From the NCBI GenBank assembly GCA_932521035.1, contig OW051496.1:6138001-6202000 (forward strand): a DNA stretch of 64,000 nt. The letters run 5' to 3'. Positions within the stretch are counted from its first letter, which is position 1. Each line of letters begins with the position of its first letter. Below are positions 23,641 through 36,313 of the stretch, in pieces. The notes beneath the pieces are model-generated. The model made no database searches. It was not told the origin of the DNA and saw only the letters and a program-made list of their open reading frames with translations. Made by a program: the position numbers and the translations under genes. The stretch is from Oscheius dolichura. Its lineage: Eukaryota > Nematoda > Chromadorea > Rhabditida > Rhabditidae.

Positions 23641-25122
23641 TCACGTCAACAGGACGAGTAGATTGACCCCGACGGCCAGAAGAAAGATCAGCATATAAAT
23701 CAGATGGGCCCGCTCGAGACACTTCCTCCAGAAGAGGACAGCCGCATTCCTGGAAGTCTTTGATTAGAATCCAAAGAGCAGCCCACTTTGTCTCGGGATG
23801 CGGTCGGAGGCTACGGTAGCGGAAGTATTTGGAAGTGACCAAGACACAGGTGATACTCGCTGTTAAGACTATTAGGTTCCAGAGAATAAAGACGGCTAAA
23901 CGAGAGGATATTATGGAATGGGGGGACGCCTACAGAGGGCCGGCAGATGAGACGTCTTGGGCATGTTCTGAGTGGTGATCTGGAGCAGCATTGTCTGGGA
24001 AAGGAAGGCCGAGAAGCCGAGGGCCAGCTAGAAATAGTGATTATAAAATAAAGGGGAGCACCTTTTTCAGGTAGGTAAAGTCGTTAATCTTGGACCAGAA
24101 CATGGCGAGGACGGTGAGGGTGGTGAGGATGAGCGAGGGGAGGATGATCAGGATCAGGTAGTAGGTCGAACTCCGCTTGATGGTCCAATGGAAGATCACC
24201 TGGAGGAGCACAGCTAGAGGGGGAAGGGGCCACCCACCCGGGGATATTCCCACCCGTATATAGGGTTACGGTATGTCTCGGTGCCAATCCCTATTGACGT
24301 TGTCTGCCATGCCCCGTTCCCAATACTTGTTATGTCGAACTGGTCACTGATGGACGAGGTCAAGTTGATCTCCGAGGTCAGGAAGTTAGCCGAGCCTATC
24401 TTGATATCACAAGTTTGTTGGTCGAAAGGGAACTCTTTTATCTGAATTCCGTCTGGCCATTCCTCGAGAGACTCACGTTCAATTTACAGAGGACCTTCAT
24501 AACCCCCGAGGCGTAGAGAATACAGGACCCATTGTACTGGACGACGACACTCTGGACAATGGACTGCCCCAACTCGTTGTAGTCTATCCTGAAGATATCT
24601 TCAGAGGATTAGAAGGACGCCCACAAGTCGACGGGCATGAAGTCGGGGATCCAGAGGAGTTGGCGGTTGATCATGATCATCTGGATACCGGCCCAGTCAG
24701 CGGGGTCCCACTTCAGCCGGAAGTCTGTCCAAAAAATATAGCTGCCGCAAATGGCCTCGACGAATTGCTCCGGCTCGTTCTAAAAGGCTTTTGCTCTTAT
24801 GTAAAGAGAGAACTAACGATCTCGAGCAGTTTGGCGTAGTTGAAGACCATACTGAAATTGGCGACGCGGCTCGTGTTCTCGAACCGGTCTGAACTGTATC
24901 TACGGGCCCGTCTCAAGGGATTCTCACCTCGGAGATAGAGGGGACTTAACTCCTGGCGGTAGCCTTTCAACAGGAAATCCACTAGCGCTGTCTGTTTCAT
25001 GATGAAGTCGGCCACTGTCTCTAGAACTTGTGTTTTAGAGGAAGGAGTCGGGCCATACCATTTTCATATTGAGCTACGACGACGATAAGAAGAAAAGACG
25101 AGAAAATAATGGGTCGAGGCAT
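23641..25122 (-). CDS. Cys-loop ligand-gated ion channel subunit (nAChR/LGC-like, non-alpha type)
   Basis: ATG 25120-25122 begins MPRPIIFSSFLLIVVVAQYE, a signal peptide. The ligand-binding domain contains FWTDFRLKWDPADWAGIQMI and LLWIPDFMPVDL. The Cys-loop is CKLNIKEFPFDQQTC, with exactly 13 residues between the cysteines and the conserved FPFDQQ. M1 is HWTIKRSSTYYLILIILPSL and M2 is LALGFSAFLSQTMLLQITTQ, followed by NMPKTSHLPAL. M3 is VFILWNLIVLTASITCVLVT and M4 is LIYMLIFLLAVGVNLLVLLT at the very C-terminus. No vicinal CC pair is present in loop C, so it is a non-alpha-type subunit. There is no PAR motif before M2, which favours a cation channel, but M2 also lacks the usual GEK. The M3-M4 loop is only about 25-30 residues, much shorter than in typical nAChR subunits. 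The stop TGA (23641-23643) is followed within a few bases by AATAAA. Confidence 0.9.
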
Positions 25123-25459
25123 TTTTGGCGAAGGGAGACGAGGCAGCCGGGGGCCATTTCCTGTAACCCAAGCATCGCCGAGTCCACAATGTGATCAGAG
25201 GGAACCCTGCCAATTTCGAAATCTCGATTCTTATTCTTCAAGTTATCCATCAAATACTGATAAATGCCGTTTCAGTAAACGCGCCTCCCGTCCCATCCCT
25301 TCGCCCGACGGCCCTTTCTGGCGGGAAATGCCCAATTATCAGAGATACGTAATTGCGTACGATGAGCAGCTGTCGATTCATAGGTTCAATCGCTGAGCTG
25401 CCCTTGTTTTCCGACTTTCTCCGTCTGCCAATCCTTATTATACGCTCGTTGGAGTGGAA
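25123..25459. promoter_or_regulatory. shared divergent upstream region of channel and galactokinase
   Basis: About 340 bp separates the two divergent start codons, so both promoters must lie here. No TATA box or recognised motif could be assigned. Confidence 0.35.
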
Positions 25460-26991
25460 ATGGCCGAGTTTTCCATCGGAGGAGGCGAGCCGCTGATCGA
25501 AAAGGAAAACATCGTGCCGGAGGAGACGGAGGCGGTCCGGCGGCTGAAAGAAGAGCTCGTCCACGAGACCAAGGGCATCTTTCGGGAGGTATTTGGCGGA
25601 GGGGACGAGCTCCGGGCGGCCATTGCCCCCGGCCGAGTGAACCTCATCGGGGAACACGTCGACTACTGCGACGGATTCGTCCTCCCCATGGTCAGATGTC
25701 GCCTTTTCTATTCATCCGACTAATTTCAGAATATCCCCTTGTACACCGTCGTCCTCGGTACCAGGAGGACGGACAAGAAGTACCGGGTGTACTCGTCGCA
25801 CATGAAGGAGACCGTGGAGATTGAAGAGCTCGACTACTCCAAGGTACCCCCTTTCCTTTTATTTTATCCCTTTTCCCCAGTATCCGTTCTGGACGAGTTA
25901 CATCCAAGGAGCCCTGTTCTACTCGGGGTGCCCCGTCGGATTGGACCTCGTCGTCCATTCGACCATCCCCCCAGGAGCGGGGCTGAGCAGTTCAGCTGCC
26001 CTCGAATTGGCCGTGCTCTACCTGGCCAGGCAATTTGTAGACGGTACAGCCTGTTTAACTGGAAGGAGGACGCCTTGTTCAGGAGAGGAGATGGCCCCCG
26101 TGGACGCGGCCCTGGCCTGCCAGAAGGCCGAGCACAACTTCGCCCTCGTCCCTTGCGGCATAATGGACCAGTTCGTGATCGCCCTCGGCCTCCCCGGTAA
26201 TGCACTGCGGATCGACTGCCGGTAGTCGGTCATTTATTCCATTTCCAACTATTTTCCAGATCTCTGGAATACGAGCACATCCCCATTTCGATAGGAAACG
26301 ACGCCGTCTTTCTGGTGGCCAACTCGGGTGTCAAACACTCCCTGGCTGGCGGGGAATATAAAAAGAGAAAGGAGAACGTGGACAGTGCCGTTCAACTGTG
26401 AGTTTTATCGGATGATAGAGTATCCCTGTTCAGACTGGGGGTTCCCTCGTGGAGAGACGTCGACCACGAGATGATCCGAAATAAGTCGGCCTCGTTTAAC
26501 TCCCCTGAAATGATAGACAACGCTTTCCACGTGGTCAGCCATCTTCCAGACACAAAATACCCCCTCCCAGGTTGATGAAATCGAAAGGACTCTCAAAGCG
26601 TCTAATGCGCTGCTCGATAATAACATCATCCAATTTGGCAAATTTATGACTGCCAGCCACATCTCCTTGAGGTAACATAATATTCCCCTTCCTTCCAGTT
26701 ATACTTTAGGGATAAATATAAAGTATCTTGTGCCGAATTGGATCAACTGGTAGACCTCTCCCTTTGTTTCAACGGGGTCTTCGGCTCCAGGATGACGGGT
26801 GGAGGATTCGGTGGATGTACGGTTACTCTTATAAAGAAAGAACTTGTAGAATCGCTCAAGAAACATTTAAAAGTATTACTTTTTCTCTCATGTTTAATAA
26901 TCGAGACGTTCAGTCCAATTATACCGGTGGGACACCAAGCTTCTTCGTCTGTGAACCAGTCGGCGGAGTGTGTAACGTGTCCGTCAACTAA
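25460..26991 (+). CDS. GALK1: galactokinase (GHMP kinase)
   Basis: It phosphorylates galactose with ATP to galactose-1-phosphate, the first step of the Leloir pathway, in the cytosol. The start is ATG 25460 (MAEFSIGGG). The substrate motif [20 protein letters not shown] is the galactokinase signature. The GHMP ATP loop is [20 protein letters not shown]. Further matches are [20 protein letters not shown] followed by RIDCRSLE, then [40 protein letters not shown] and the C-terminal [26 protein letters not shown] and the SLRDxYxVSCPELD-like block favour GALK1 over GalNAc kinase (GALK2), although the DYC in the signature is GALK2-like. About eight exons are joined by 35-41 nt introns; stop at 26989-26991, AATAAA near 27062. 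The gene lies head-to-head with the channel gene. Confidence 0.94.
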
Positions 26992-27303
26992 CAAAAAGTG
27001 CCTTATGCTCGTATCTGTGATATTTCTGTAGGATCCATATATCATACGAAACAGCTGTCGAAATAAAATTATTTATCTCTGTGCATACTTGCGTTAAAAA
27101 AATGTGAAAATAACGTTAAAACCCAGACAAAAAGAGGCGAGCATTTGCGGAATAGAAGTTATCACCGTATGCGAAAGATAGAACATATTTTGTGAGAAAA
27201 GGACTAGACAATCATAAAACGAGTCAATGCTTGGTTAATAGAACATTAAACAGGCTGATATAAGTAACCCAGAAATGCATTTATAGGAGGTTGCCGATGG
27301 AAA

Positions 27304-28399
<1,096 letters not shown>

Positions 28400-29401
28400 T
28401 ACCTGAAAGTAAAACCTTTGGTAAAAACAGCTTGACCAAGAAATAAAAACACTTCAACAAACAAGAGATATGCGGTGTTTAAACAACACGGGGCAATGAT
28501 CGTGAGAATGGAGATGAGATTTGCATGATAAATACCACATATATGATAGCAAACCTTTTTATGTAGAATAAAACAAATGATTTGATAGGGAACTAATTGT
28601 AGAAAAGAAAATTAGATGCTGCGATAAGAAAATAGCTTTAGTAAAAATGAAATCTCTACACCTGAAAGCAACTCTAGTCAATGGCAAACACCACAGAACA
28701 ACAATAAAAAAAACAAGAAGCGGTTTCAATCAGAACTGGTTCCAAGACGTATTCGTGTCTAGAAATACACAAACCGAATAGTCGCCACGCAGCCGCTCGC
28801 GGGGCGCCCGCGGAGTGATGTGGAGTTGATTGCTGTTGCTGTGCCAATTTACAACAAAGCCATTGCCACCGCATATTATATGCACTATATTTTTAACACA
28901 ATGAAAATGGAAATGCTCCGGCAGCCGGCTTCACAAGGACAAACAAAAGTCAAATCGTGACCGGCTGTAGATAGCTGACGGGGCACTGGGCCGGCGACTG
29001 TTGACAAATCGTAGAACGGAGTGGTACGGCCTTTGCAACCATCCAATTAGCAGTATTTCTTTCCCTATTCTTTCGTAATGAAACTGACGCTGCTTCAAAT
29101 TGTTTGTATATGTTTGATCATATTTAATGTGTACTTTATTCGCTTTTTCTTGTTGAGGAATGTGAAAATCGAGTGGTTGCATTTAGAATTTACATATTTC
29201 TTCCGGAAAAGTAGAGTATATCTACTCTTCCATTCTATAGAATTTCTACTTTTATAACAAGATCAACAATCAAGCCAGTAAAACTATTTTCTTATTTCCT
29301 ATCACTTTACATTTGCGTAGTAGCTCGTCTGCATTTTATTGTAGGCTGGACTGCTTTCTGCTCGCCATCACTATTGTACCCTAAATATTCCGATTTTCTA
29401 A
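28400..29401. other. AT-rich intergenic region with a small GC-rich patch
   Basis: About 1 kb between two minus-strand genes. A GC-rich patch at about 28780-28830 (cgctcgcggggcgcccgcgg) stands out from an AT-rich surround and may mark the SURF4 promoter or first non-coding exon. No gene is supported. Confidence 0.4.
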
Positions 29402-30518
29402 TTAGGATGAGTACCAACGGCAGAAGATTGGAAAGAGGACGTTTTGACGATATTCCTGAACTAAAAGAACCCAAATTATAGGATCGATGATCTTGACGAC
29501 TGCTGCAAGAATAGCAGCGACGGGGGGAATTTCTTTCATAATATTTGTTTGGGCCAATAAGATACAAAGAAAGGAAGGAATATGATAGAGAGTAAAGACG
29601 GAGACGACCTGAAGAAAACAACTGGAAAAGACACAAGTTCTCTTACCTGAAGAACTAATGCTATCAATATTTGGTGGTTAATGTTCGCCTCAAAACTGGA
29701 GAAGCCTCTTCGGAGTTGTCCTATCCTCTTCCAAACCCTTCGGCCAAAAACAAAGACGATGACCAGAAAAGAGTTTAAAACGACGAGATGGTAAAGTATC
29801 CCGAGACAGCCAGCAACGGTCTAGAGAGTGGGTAGGGATGGTCTACCCGAGACTTACGTTGAGACGGTAGATGATATATCCCCGGGGCACGTACTCTTCT
29901 AGCTGGCTGGCTAGCTCCTCCTGCTCGGCCGGACTGAGTTCCATCTCTCTTCCGAGCATAAATCCACATGATAGACACAGTACCAGCTGGGAGGAGAGGA
30001 GACTGACGAGACATGCCCTGTACCTTGAGTTGTGCTTGATCCTCACCGCCCAGTACTGCCTGAACCATAAATATTCGTTGATGACGTAGATTGTCCGCTC
30101 TCTGGTCACTGGCTTCGCGGCGCAGCGGGGCCCTGATGAGGCTAAGAAAAACCACCTGCACAGGGCGACATATCTCCACAGAAAAAGGACGACGACACAG
30201 CCGAGCCAGAGGTGGGAACAGAGGAGGAAGAGGGCCGGGCCCAGGGACGAACTCACCAGTCCACCGTAGGAGAGGATGACCACCGAGGACTGGACGACGG
30301 CCTCTACCTGAACGGGGGATTAGATTGGATGGAAGAGGGCATACGGGGATACTGAGGAAGAGGACAAAGGAGGAACAGGCGCCGAGTGTACTGTAGACGG
30401 CCAGAGCCCACTTGTACTGGCCGAAGTGGGGGTGGGAGTAGACGAGGGCCACGTAGACCATGAGCAGGTTGAGGGCGACGGCTATCACAGCCAGGTATTG
30501 GATAATCAGCTCCCACAT
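29402..30518 (-). CDS. nematode-type seven-transmembrane chemoreceptor (Srd/Srh/Str superfamily-like)
   Basis: Four exons. Exon 1 (ATG 30516-30518) encodes TM1-2 with MWELIIQYLAVIAVALNLLM and then YSHPHFGQYKWALAVYSTLG, which resembles the intracellular loop 1 pattern of nematode serpentine receptors. Exon 2 has TM3-4 (SSLGPALFLLCSHLWLGCVV, VVLFLWRYVALCRWFF). Exon 3 has TM5 and a basic loop (FGRRVWKRIGQLRRGF). Exon 4 has TM6-7 with the terminal pattern IIDPIIWVLLVQEYRQNVLF. The DP in TM7 followed by a YR-containing end is characteristic of the Str/Srd/Srh kind, and no rhodopsin DRY or NPxxY motif is present. The ligand is unknown; chemosensory function is inferred from the superfamily. TAA at 29402-29404. 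Introns are about 37-39 nt. Confidence 0.72.
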
Positions 30519-32139
30519 CGGAGCGGGACGAGTGGAGGCAGCTGGGGAGCGGCGACGGAAGCAGGTGGAATGAGGTTGTCAGGGGACAATCAGCGACGCG
30601 GTGGCCGGGAGGATGACGGGGAAATAAGCATCTCGGACAGTTCCGTCGGCAGACAACAATCCCTACAGTATCCCCCGGGTCGAATATCCAGGACCTCACG
30701 TCTGCTCGTGACTCTGGCGAGAGATAGACGGATGGCTCTTGTCAACTTTTTGCCGTCCAACTGTTCGGGCTTGTTCCTGTGGGCCATTCTGATTAATTGA
30801 GGTTCTTCGGTAAGTAATGGCCGGCCCCTCGAACTCCTCGGCATTTCCTGTCCATCCGTCTGCCCCCAGGTAACCGCAAATGGACGAGATCATCAGCGGT
30901 GCCCCGTAATCCTTCATAGTTTCCATCTTGGGCCCCGGTCATTATCAGGAGCTTAGCGGGCTGCTTGCCTCGTAATTAGGAGCTGTGATCCGCCTCTTTT
31001 TCTTCTGTTTCGGAACACGTGTGAGTCTCGAAGGGATCTCGATTAATTACTGTCGTCTCTGCCTTTAAACTGGCCGCTGTTGGCATAACTTACCTTTTCT
31101 GCGAAGCTCGGCCTCCACCTGTTCCCCCAATGAGTTCAGAAAAGATTTTATGCTCTCGTAAATCTTAAAAGTGGCTGTCGGCAATTCGAAATTGCTCTCG
31201 TTTCAGTCTGTCCCTTTGCTCTTTTCCTTTGGACCTTACCCAGCCGGGGAGGATGAGCAGAGACCAAGTTAGGGAAATCCCATCCGCCAAAAAAGGCAAA
31301 CATTCCAGCTCGACACCTCACATTAATTAAGGTGGCCCGCTACCTGGCCGTGTCGGGGCAACGGCCCCTCCGGCTGATGGATTAGTGCTTTTTGTTTTTG
31401 GATAAAAGACGCTCCGCCCAGCGACAGATCCATTCTTGTTTCCTGGCTCGTTTTACCCACTTCTAATGAGGAAGATAACTGCAAAAACAATCTCTCCGCC
31501 CTGTCCGGACGGCCTCTCCCTTATGTCTCGCTGCCCCCCGAAGCAAAAGAAATGCACCACGGAGACTAATTTATGATACAAAGGCCTAAGTTCCCAGAAC
31601 GCACCTGGTTCGGTCTGCCCGCCAATTAGCCGCCCGTCTTCCATTTTCCATAATTGCCAAGTGGTCTTCTTCCCTCGCTCCCTACTCCTCCTTCTGTACC
31701 CCTCCCCCTCTCCCCTTTTGGGATCGTCCCTCCCACCCGAATTTGCATTTTAGTCCGAGAAATGCTATCTCTCGCGTCACAACTCCTGTTTATTCAAATA
31801 ATCCCACCGTCTCCCAATTGCCTGTCCTCCTTGTTCTCCTTGTCCCCGTCCTCCTCCTCCCCTGCCGGCCCCCCTTCCGTTATCTCTCAACGACCGCTGA
31901 AAAGGGATCTCCCTCCTCAAACAGAGTCCTCCAAGATATTCTTTTCACTTTTTCTAACCTAATACAGCCCTCCGCGGCATCCGTAATGAAGTTCTTCATG
32001 TTGATCTTTCAGCCGGGAAGGTTACAGCTCCATTTCAATAAGCCGGCCATCCACCGAACTGCCTCTTCATTTGATAGTCATCTCCTTCCCCTAAATACCG
32101 ACCGGCCACTTCCCTCCTCCAAGTAATCGGCTCCAGGAA
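30519..32139. other. intergenic region between two divergent GPCR genes
   Basis: About 1.6 kb. Several short minus-strand frames exist at 30590-30926 but have no family resemblance or splicing support. It presumably carries both promoters. Confidence 0.45.
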
Positions 32140-34005
32140 ATGAATGTGACGGCCGGCTGTTCGAACTGGACGGTGGCCGAGGGCCAGTGCTGGGGCCTGT
32201 CCGTCTGCGGCTACTGCTACGACTACGGGGAGACGCGGGTCGTGAGCCGGACCTACGAGACCTTCAACCTGGTAAGTCGGGGGCTAATGAACAGCGGAGC
32301 CATTAATCCGTGGCCGGGGATGGGATAAGAAGGAGGAAGTCTCCCCCTCCTCTGGCTCCCCCCGCCTCGTCACCGGCCTCCTCCCCTGATGAATACGAAT
32401 TCGGGAAGTGGAAAGGAGGACATCAGGAGTCTGCACGCGTATAATTAAATGGAGTCTTTGAAGAGCCGGAGGAGACCCAAAAAAGTCCGGGGGGAAACGT
32501 ACATTTGCAGGCGGTCATCGGGATAACCCTGCCGATCATCGGATGTCTCGGCCTCCTGGGCAACTCCATCTCGGCCTTCATCTACACGCGAAAGGAGATG
32601 ATCTCCAGCCTTAACATGTACCCCCTCCTCCTTTTTTTAGGGAGATTCCCGGTTTCAGCTATCTGGGGGCCCTGGCCTTCTCGGACAGCCTCATCATCCT
32701 GACGGCTTTCTTCCTCTTCTTCCTCGAGAACATGAGGCGGCGCTCCCTCTACGCCACCTACTACTTCGCCGTCCTCTCGCCCGTCATGTTCCCCCTCGGT
32801 ATTCCCTTCTCCACCCTCTAGACGTCACCCTTTCAAGGTCTAACTGCTCAATCTCTCTCCGTCTTCCTCACAGTGGCCGCCGCCCTGGACTGTCTCATCC
32901 TGGTGGCGGCCGACGAGAAATTCAGTACCAAGTTCTGCTCCGTCCGGACTTCTCTATACGTGGGTTACTGTAGAAGAGGCCACAGTGCCCCTCCAGATAA
33001 TAATCGGGATAATCATGACGGCGTTCGTTTACAACTCGCCCCACATGTTCGAGATCTTCGTCATCGACTGCTGGAGCATTCCCTTCGGGGCCATCACGAA
33101 GGACGTCTGCCCGACGGCCCTTCGCACCGATCCAGTAAGTGAAACCTCCGGCCCGACGTACTTCTCCCTGATTAATGGCCATCTTTTTAGCCACAAAACA
33201 AGGCTAATAAGGAAAGGACGCGGCCATGGCCTCCGGGGCGGGCATACGTGTTGTTTGAAAGAGACGACGGTGTTTCAGGACTACTTGACTATTTATTACG
33301 CCTACATGTACACAATTGTGATGGCGGGAGGGCCTGTCTTCCTTCTCATCCTCATAAACTCGGCCATTGTAATCGCAATGAAGAGGTAACCCTCTTTAAG
33401 TGTGCGGGTGAAATGAGTAGTACTACGTACAAAGCGCTGTAGCTGGTACAAATGGCGCAATGCGTTGTTTGCGGTAGCGCCGTTGGAACAGTCGGAGTTC
33501 GGTTCCTGCGGCCGTCGATGATGTGTACACCGCCCCAGGCTGAAGTTTATGACGATTGGTTCTAACTGAGACACTTTTTTTGCTTTTTAGGAACAAACCC
33601 GAAGGAGTAGACGAAGAAACGGAGTCGTCGGACATCGTAACTCTGGTTCTCGTCGTCTGCCTCTTTATTTGTTGCAATGTTCTGGTAATTCCCTTCGAAA
33701 TCTCCTAATCCAGATGTATTTCAGCCGCTGACGGTGAACTTCCTGGAGCTGTTGTTCCACATAGTCAACTCGTACCTGATCGACCTCTCCAACCTGATGG
33801 TCGTCGTCAATTCCTCCTGTAATTTCATCATCTACTACGCCTTCGGCTCCCACTTCCGCCGCACCCTCAAGGTTTCCGTCCCTCCTCCACACAAATTCCC
33901 CATTTCCAGGCTTACATCAATCCGGTCCTACAGCGGAGAAAAGAACACATCGGCTTCCACCGGGTGCCGGTGGTGGCCCCGCCGCCGAAGGAGGTCCTGA
34001 TCTGA
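32140..34005 (+). CDS. rhodopsin-family GPCR, FMRFamide-receptor-like (FRPR-like)
   Basis: ATG 32140 starts an extracellular N-terminus with N-glycosylation sites (NVT, NWT) and several Cys. TM1 is IGCLGLLGNSISAFIYTRKE (GN of TM1 present) and TM2 is YLGALAFSDSLIILTAFFLF with the conserved D. TM3 is LTAQSLSVFLTVAAALDCLI, where the DRY position reads LDCL, a weak version. TM4 is IIIGIIMTAFVYNSPHMFEI, TM5 is YMYTIVMAGGPVFLLILINS, TM6 is DIVTLVLVVCLFICCNVLPL, and TM7 is LMVVVNSSCNFIIYYAFGSH followed by FRRTLK, the usual NSSxNFxIY form of FMRFamide-type receptors. About nine exons are joined by 37-40 nt introns, with one longer intron (about 230 nt) after the N-terminus. TGA is at 34003-34005. It probably responds to a neuropeptide; the specific ligand cannot be inferred. 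The missing Arg of DRY is odd. Confidence 0.8.
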
Positions 34006-34138
34006 CCAGCCGGCGCCTCTCCCCTATCACTCCTCGGGTCTTCTCACATATACTCGGTGTGTAGTTCACAAATGGCCGGGTCGATATCTCATTGCTAAAG
34101 TAAACTAGCCCCCTCTCCAGGCGGTCAAACGTGTCATT

Positions 34139-34399
34139 TTATTGTTTCCACTTTTTCGTGGTATAAACCTCAGCCTGGCAATCCTCTCTCTGAACTGTTC
34201 TTCTTGAATATTGCACGAGTCCTTCGAAGCTATCTGATAAATATAAGAAGCAGGATGCCCACAGAAGAGTCTGATTCGTTTCAGTCGAGAGATGTCTTCC
34301 CACCAACAAGTTCCAGCTCTTCTTTTTTAGCCCTCGGCTGTACAACCTCATCCGTTGTTGTTCCTTCCGGGCCCTCTTCCTAGTTATGGCTCCTCTCAA
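34139..34399 (-). CDS. small basic hypothetical protein, low confidence
   Basis: The open frame reads WDNLRGAITRKRARKEQQRM, then RLYSRGLKKKSWNLL, and ends KKWKQ with TAA at 34139-34141 inside an AATAAA (34138-34143). That matches the habit of neighbouring genes to end inside the hexamer. No ATG is at the upstream end; the first in-frame ATG is near 34345, so a 5' exon may be missing. An internal 33 nt or 70 nt GT...AG intron is possible after KKSWNLL. The 70 nt version gives a different C-terminus (EEQFRERIARLRFIPRKSGN) ending at 34105. The family is not recognised. Confidence 0.3.
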   Translation of the reverse strand: MRGAITRKRARKEQQRMRLYSRGLKKKSWNLLVGRHLSTETNQTLLWASCFLYLSDSFEGLVQYSRRTVQREDCQAEVYTTKKWKQ

Positions 34400-34795
34400 A
34401 TTATCCCAATCTTCGAAAGAAGTCGCTACTTTTTTCGGTTAAAAACACGAAAAGAATACCAGTTGAAAGGGTCAGGAAGCAGGGACGATGGTCAGATCCG
34501 CTAGTTGTCGGCCTAACCTCGGCCATAGGGGGATCCCTGCCGTCGTTCCTCTCTCTACTCTCTTATTATTTCTGTCACCAACTTTTCCGTCCCTAAATGT
34601 CTCGGAATGGCCATCCATTATCACCGGGTGCTGGCCTTTGACCCATCGCTGCCTATTGATTACACTAGACTCCATCGTCCGTCTTATTTACTCCCTGCTT
34701 GTTTTCTTCCTTCCTCCCGAGCCCCTACTCTTTTCTCCTCGTTCTTTCTCCCAGCCGGATGTCAGGTTCCAGAGTCTCTTTTCCCCCTAAATAAC

Positions 34796-36045
34796 ATGGG
34801 TCAAGAGGTTTCCCTCGACGCTTCCTACGATGCCAAGACAGATCTCCTCGATACGTTTCTCAAATTGGAGGAACTCGACTCTGACCTGTTCAGGTAGCCT
34901 CTTGTATTTATTTTGTTCCAATCCTTAGATCCACCCACCAACTCCGTGGCCGCCGTTCCCACAACCGCGTCTATGGAGGCCAGGTAGTCGGCCAGGCTCT
35001 GATGGCCGCCAACCGAACCGTGGATGACAGTTTCCGTGCCCATTCCCTTCACTGCTACTTCATCGAGCAGGGTCTGTCCATCTCCCGTCTCCTCCCTCAT
35101 CGTCCCTTCCAGCCATCGCCGAGCGCCCCGTCGTCTACCAAGTCTCTCGTGTCCGCGACGGCCGCTCGTTCGCCACCCGGTATTCCCCTTGATTTAACTA
35201 CTATCCCTTTCAGTTTGGTGAAGGCCCGTCAAAATGGCAAGACAGTCTGCACGTGTTCTGTTTCCTACCAGAAACCCGAGCCCGACTCCATTTTCCACCA
35301 GCAGGATATTCCCGACCTCCCTCCCCCGGAGGAATGTGAAGACGCTCGAGACTTCCTCAAAAGGTGATATGGCGCTTTGTTCCCTCTTTTTACGATGTCC
35401 CAGACTGATCAATAATCCCTCGACGGTGTCCGAATCAGGAAAACGAGCAGCCCAGGCTTACCAGCAAGTGTTGGACATACCCAGCACATTCCAAGTTCGG
35501 CTGATCGAGCCAAAGAAGTAAGAGAGACATCTGTAATCCGTTATCGACCTCAGATACCTCGCCATGCCCATAGAGAAACCGACAAAATTCGCGTGTTGGG
35601 TGAAGAACAACACCGAAATTGGTAACTATCTCCTCCAAAACCCAGGAAATATCTTCTAGAACCCGATGGCCATGTCCACCTCTGCGTAGCCACCTTCATT
35701 AGTGATGTCGCTCCAGTTGGGACACCGATCGCAGCACACGCGGCTGCCGGATTTAAACTAGGTTTTCTCCCTCAAAACTAGGGAAAACCTGATAAACATT
35801 CAGGAATGGCAGCTTCTCTAGACCACGCCATGTGGTTTCATCGACCGAATTTTCGTATGGATGACTGGGTTTTGTATGAAACGGAAAGTACAATTGCAGG
35901 TAATAGAAGATATCGACATGGAGAACTGAAGTAAATTTAAGCCGGAGGTCGGGCTCTTATTCAGGGTAAAATGTGGACTAGAGACGGGCAACTAGTTCTT
36001 TCAACTTCTCAGGAAATATTGGTTCGGGGACAACGTGAAGAATAA
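34796..36045 (+). CDS. ACOT8: acyl-CoA thioesterase 8 (peroxisomal-type, double hotdog)
   Basis: It hydrolyses acyl-CoA esters to free fatty acid and CoA, in peroxisomes in animals. ATG 34796 gives MGQEVSLDASYDAKTDLLDT. The first hotdog has STHQLRGRRSHNRVYGGQVV and then GQALMAANRTV, with HSLHCYFIEQ. It continues ERPVVYQVSRVRDGRSFATR, SYQKPEPDSIFHQQDIPDLP, and PIEKPTKFACWVK. The second hotdog has SLDHAMWFHRPNFRMDDWVL, which contains the catalytic Asp region, then YETESTIAAGGRALIQGKMW and the final QEILVRGQREE with the catalytic Gln-type position. No canonical SKL peroxisome-targeting tail is present, since the protein ends REE. About eight exons with introns of 36-45 nt. The stop TAA (36043-36045) lies inside AATAAA 36041-36046. 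Base composition moves from GC-rich in the 5' exons to AT-rich in the 3' exons. Confidence 0.92.
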
Positions 36046-36046
36046 A
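36041..36046 (+). terminator. AATAAA polyadenylation signal overlapping the ACOT8 stop codon
   Basis: The last codons read GAA GAA TAA AG, so the stop codon lies within the hexamer. Confidence 0.55.
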
Positions 36047-36313
36047 GATTTATTACATCCAATAAATATAAATGAACAATATACGGACAATATACGAATA
36101 TAGAATCTTTGGGAATGGCGAGGGGTGATAGATCACCAAAGCTGCGCTGGATAAGGGGGTACATGAGGGGCATTCGGTAAAACTAGATTTTAATAAAAAG
36201 AGAGGTTCAAAAAAAAGAAAAGCTCACGGAGTTTCCTCAATTTTTACATACAAAAATACCTTGGATGGTTGAAAAGCTCGTAAAATTAGAAGCATTAAAA
36301 TTGGATAGCTTGC

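Noticed and set aside
30590-30926. overlapping minus-strand frames upstream of the chemoreceptor
   Set aside because: No splice pattern, membrane segment or motif connects them to the receptor or to a known family.
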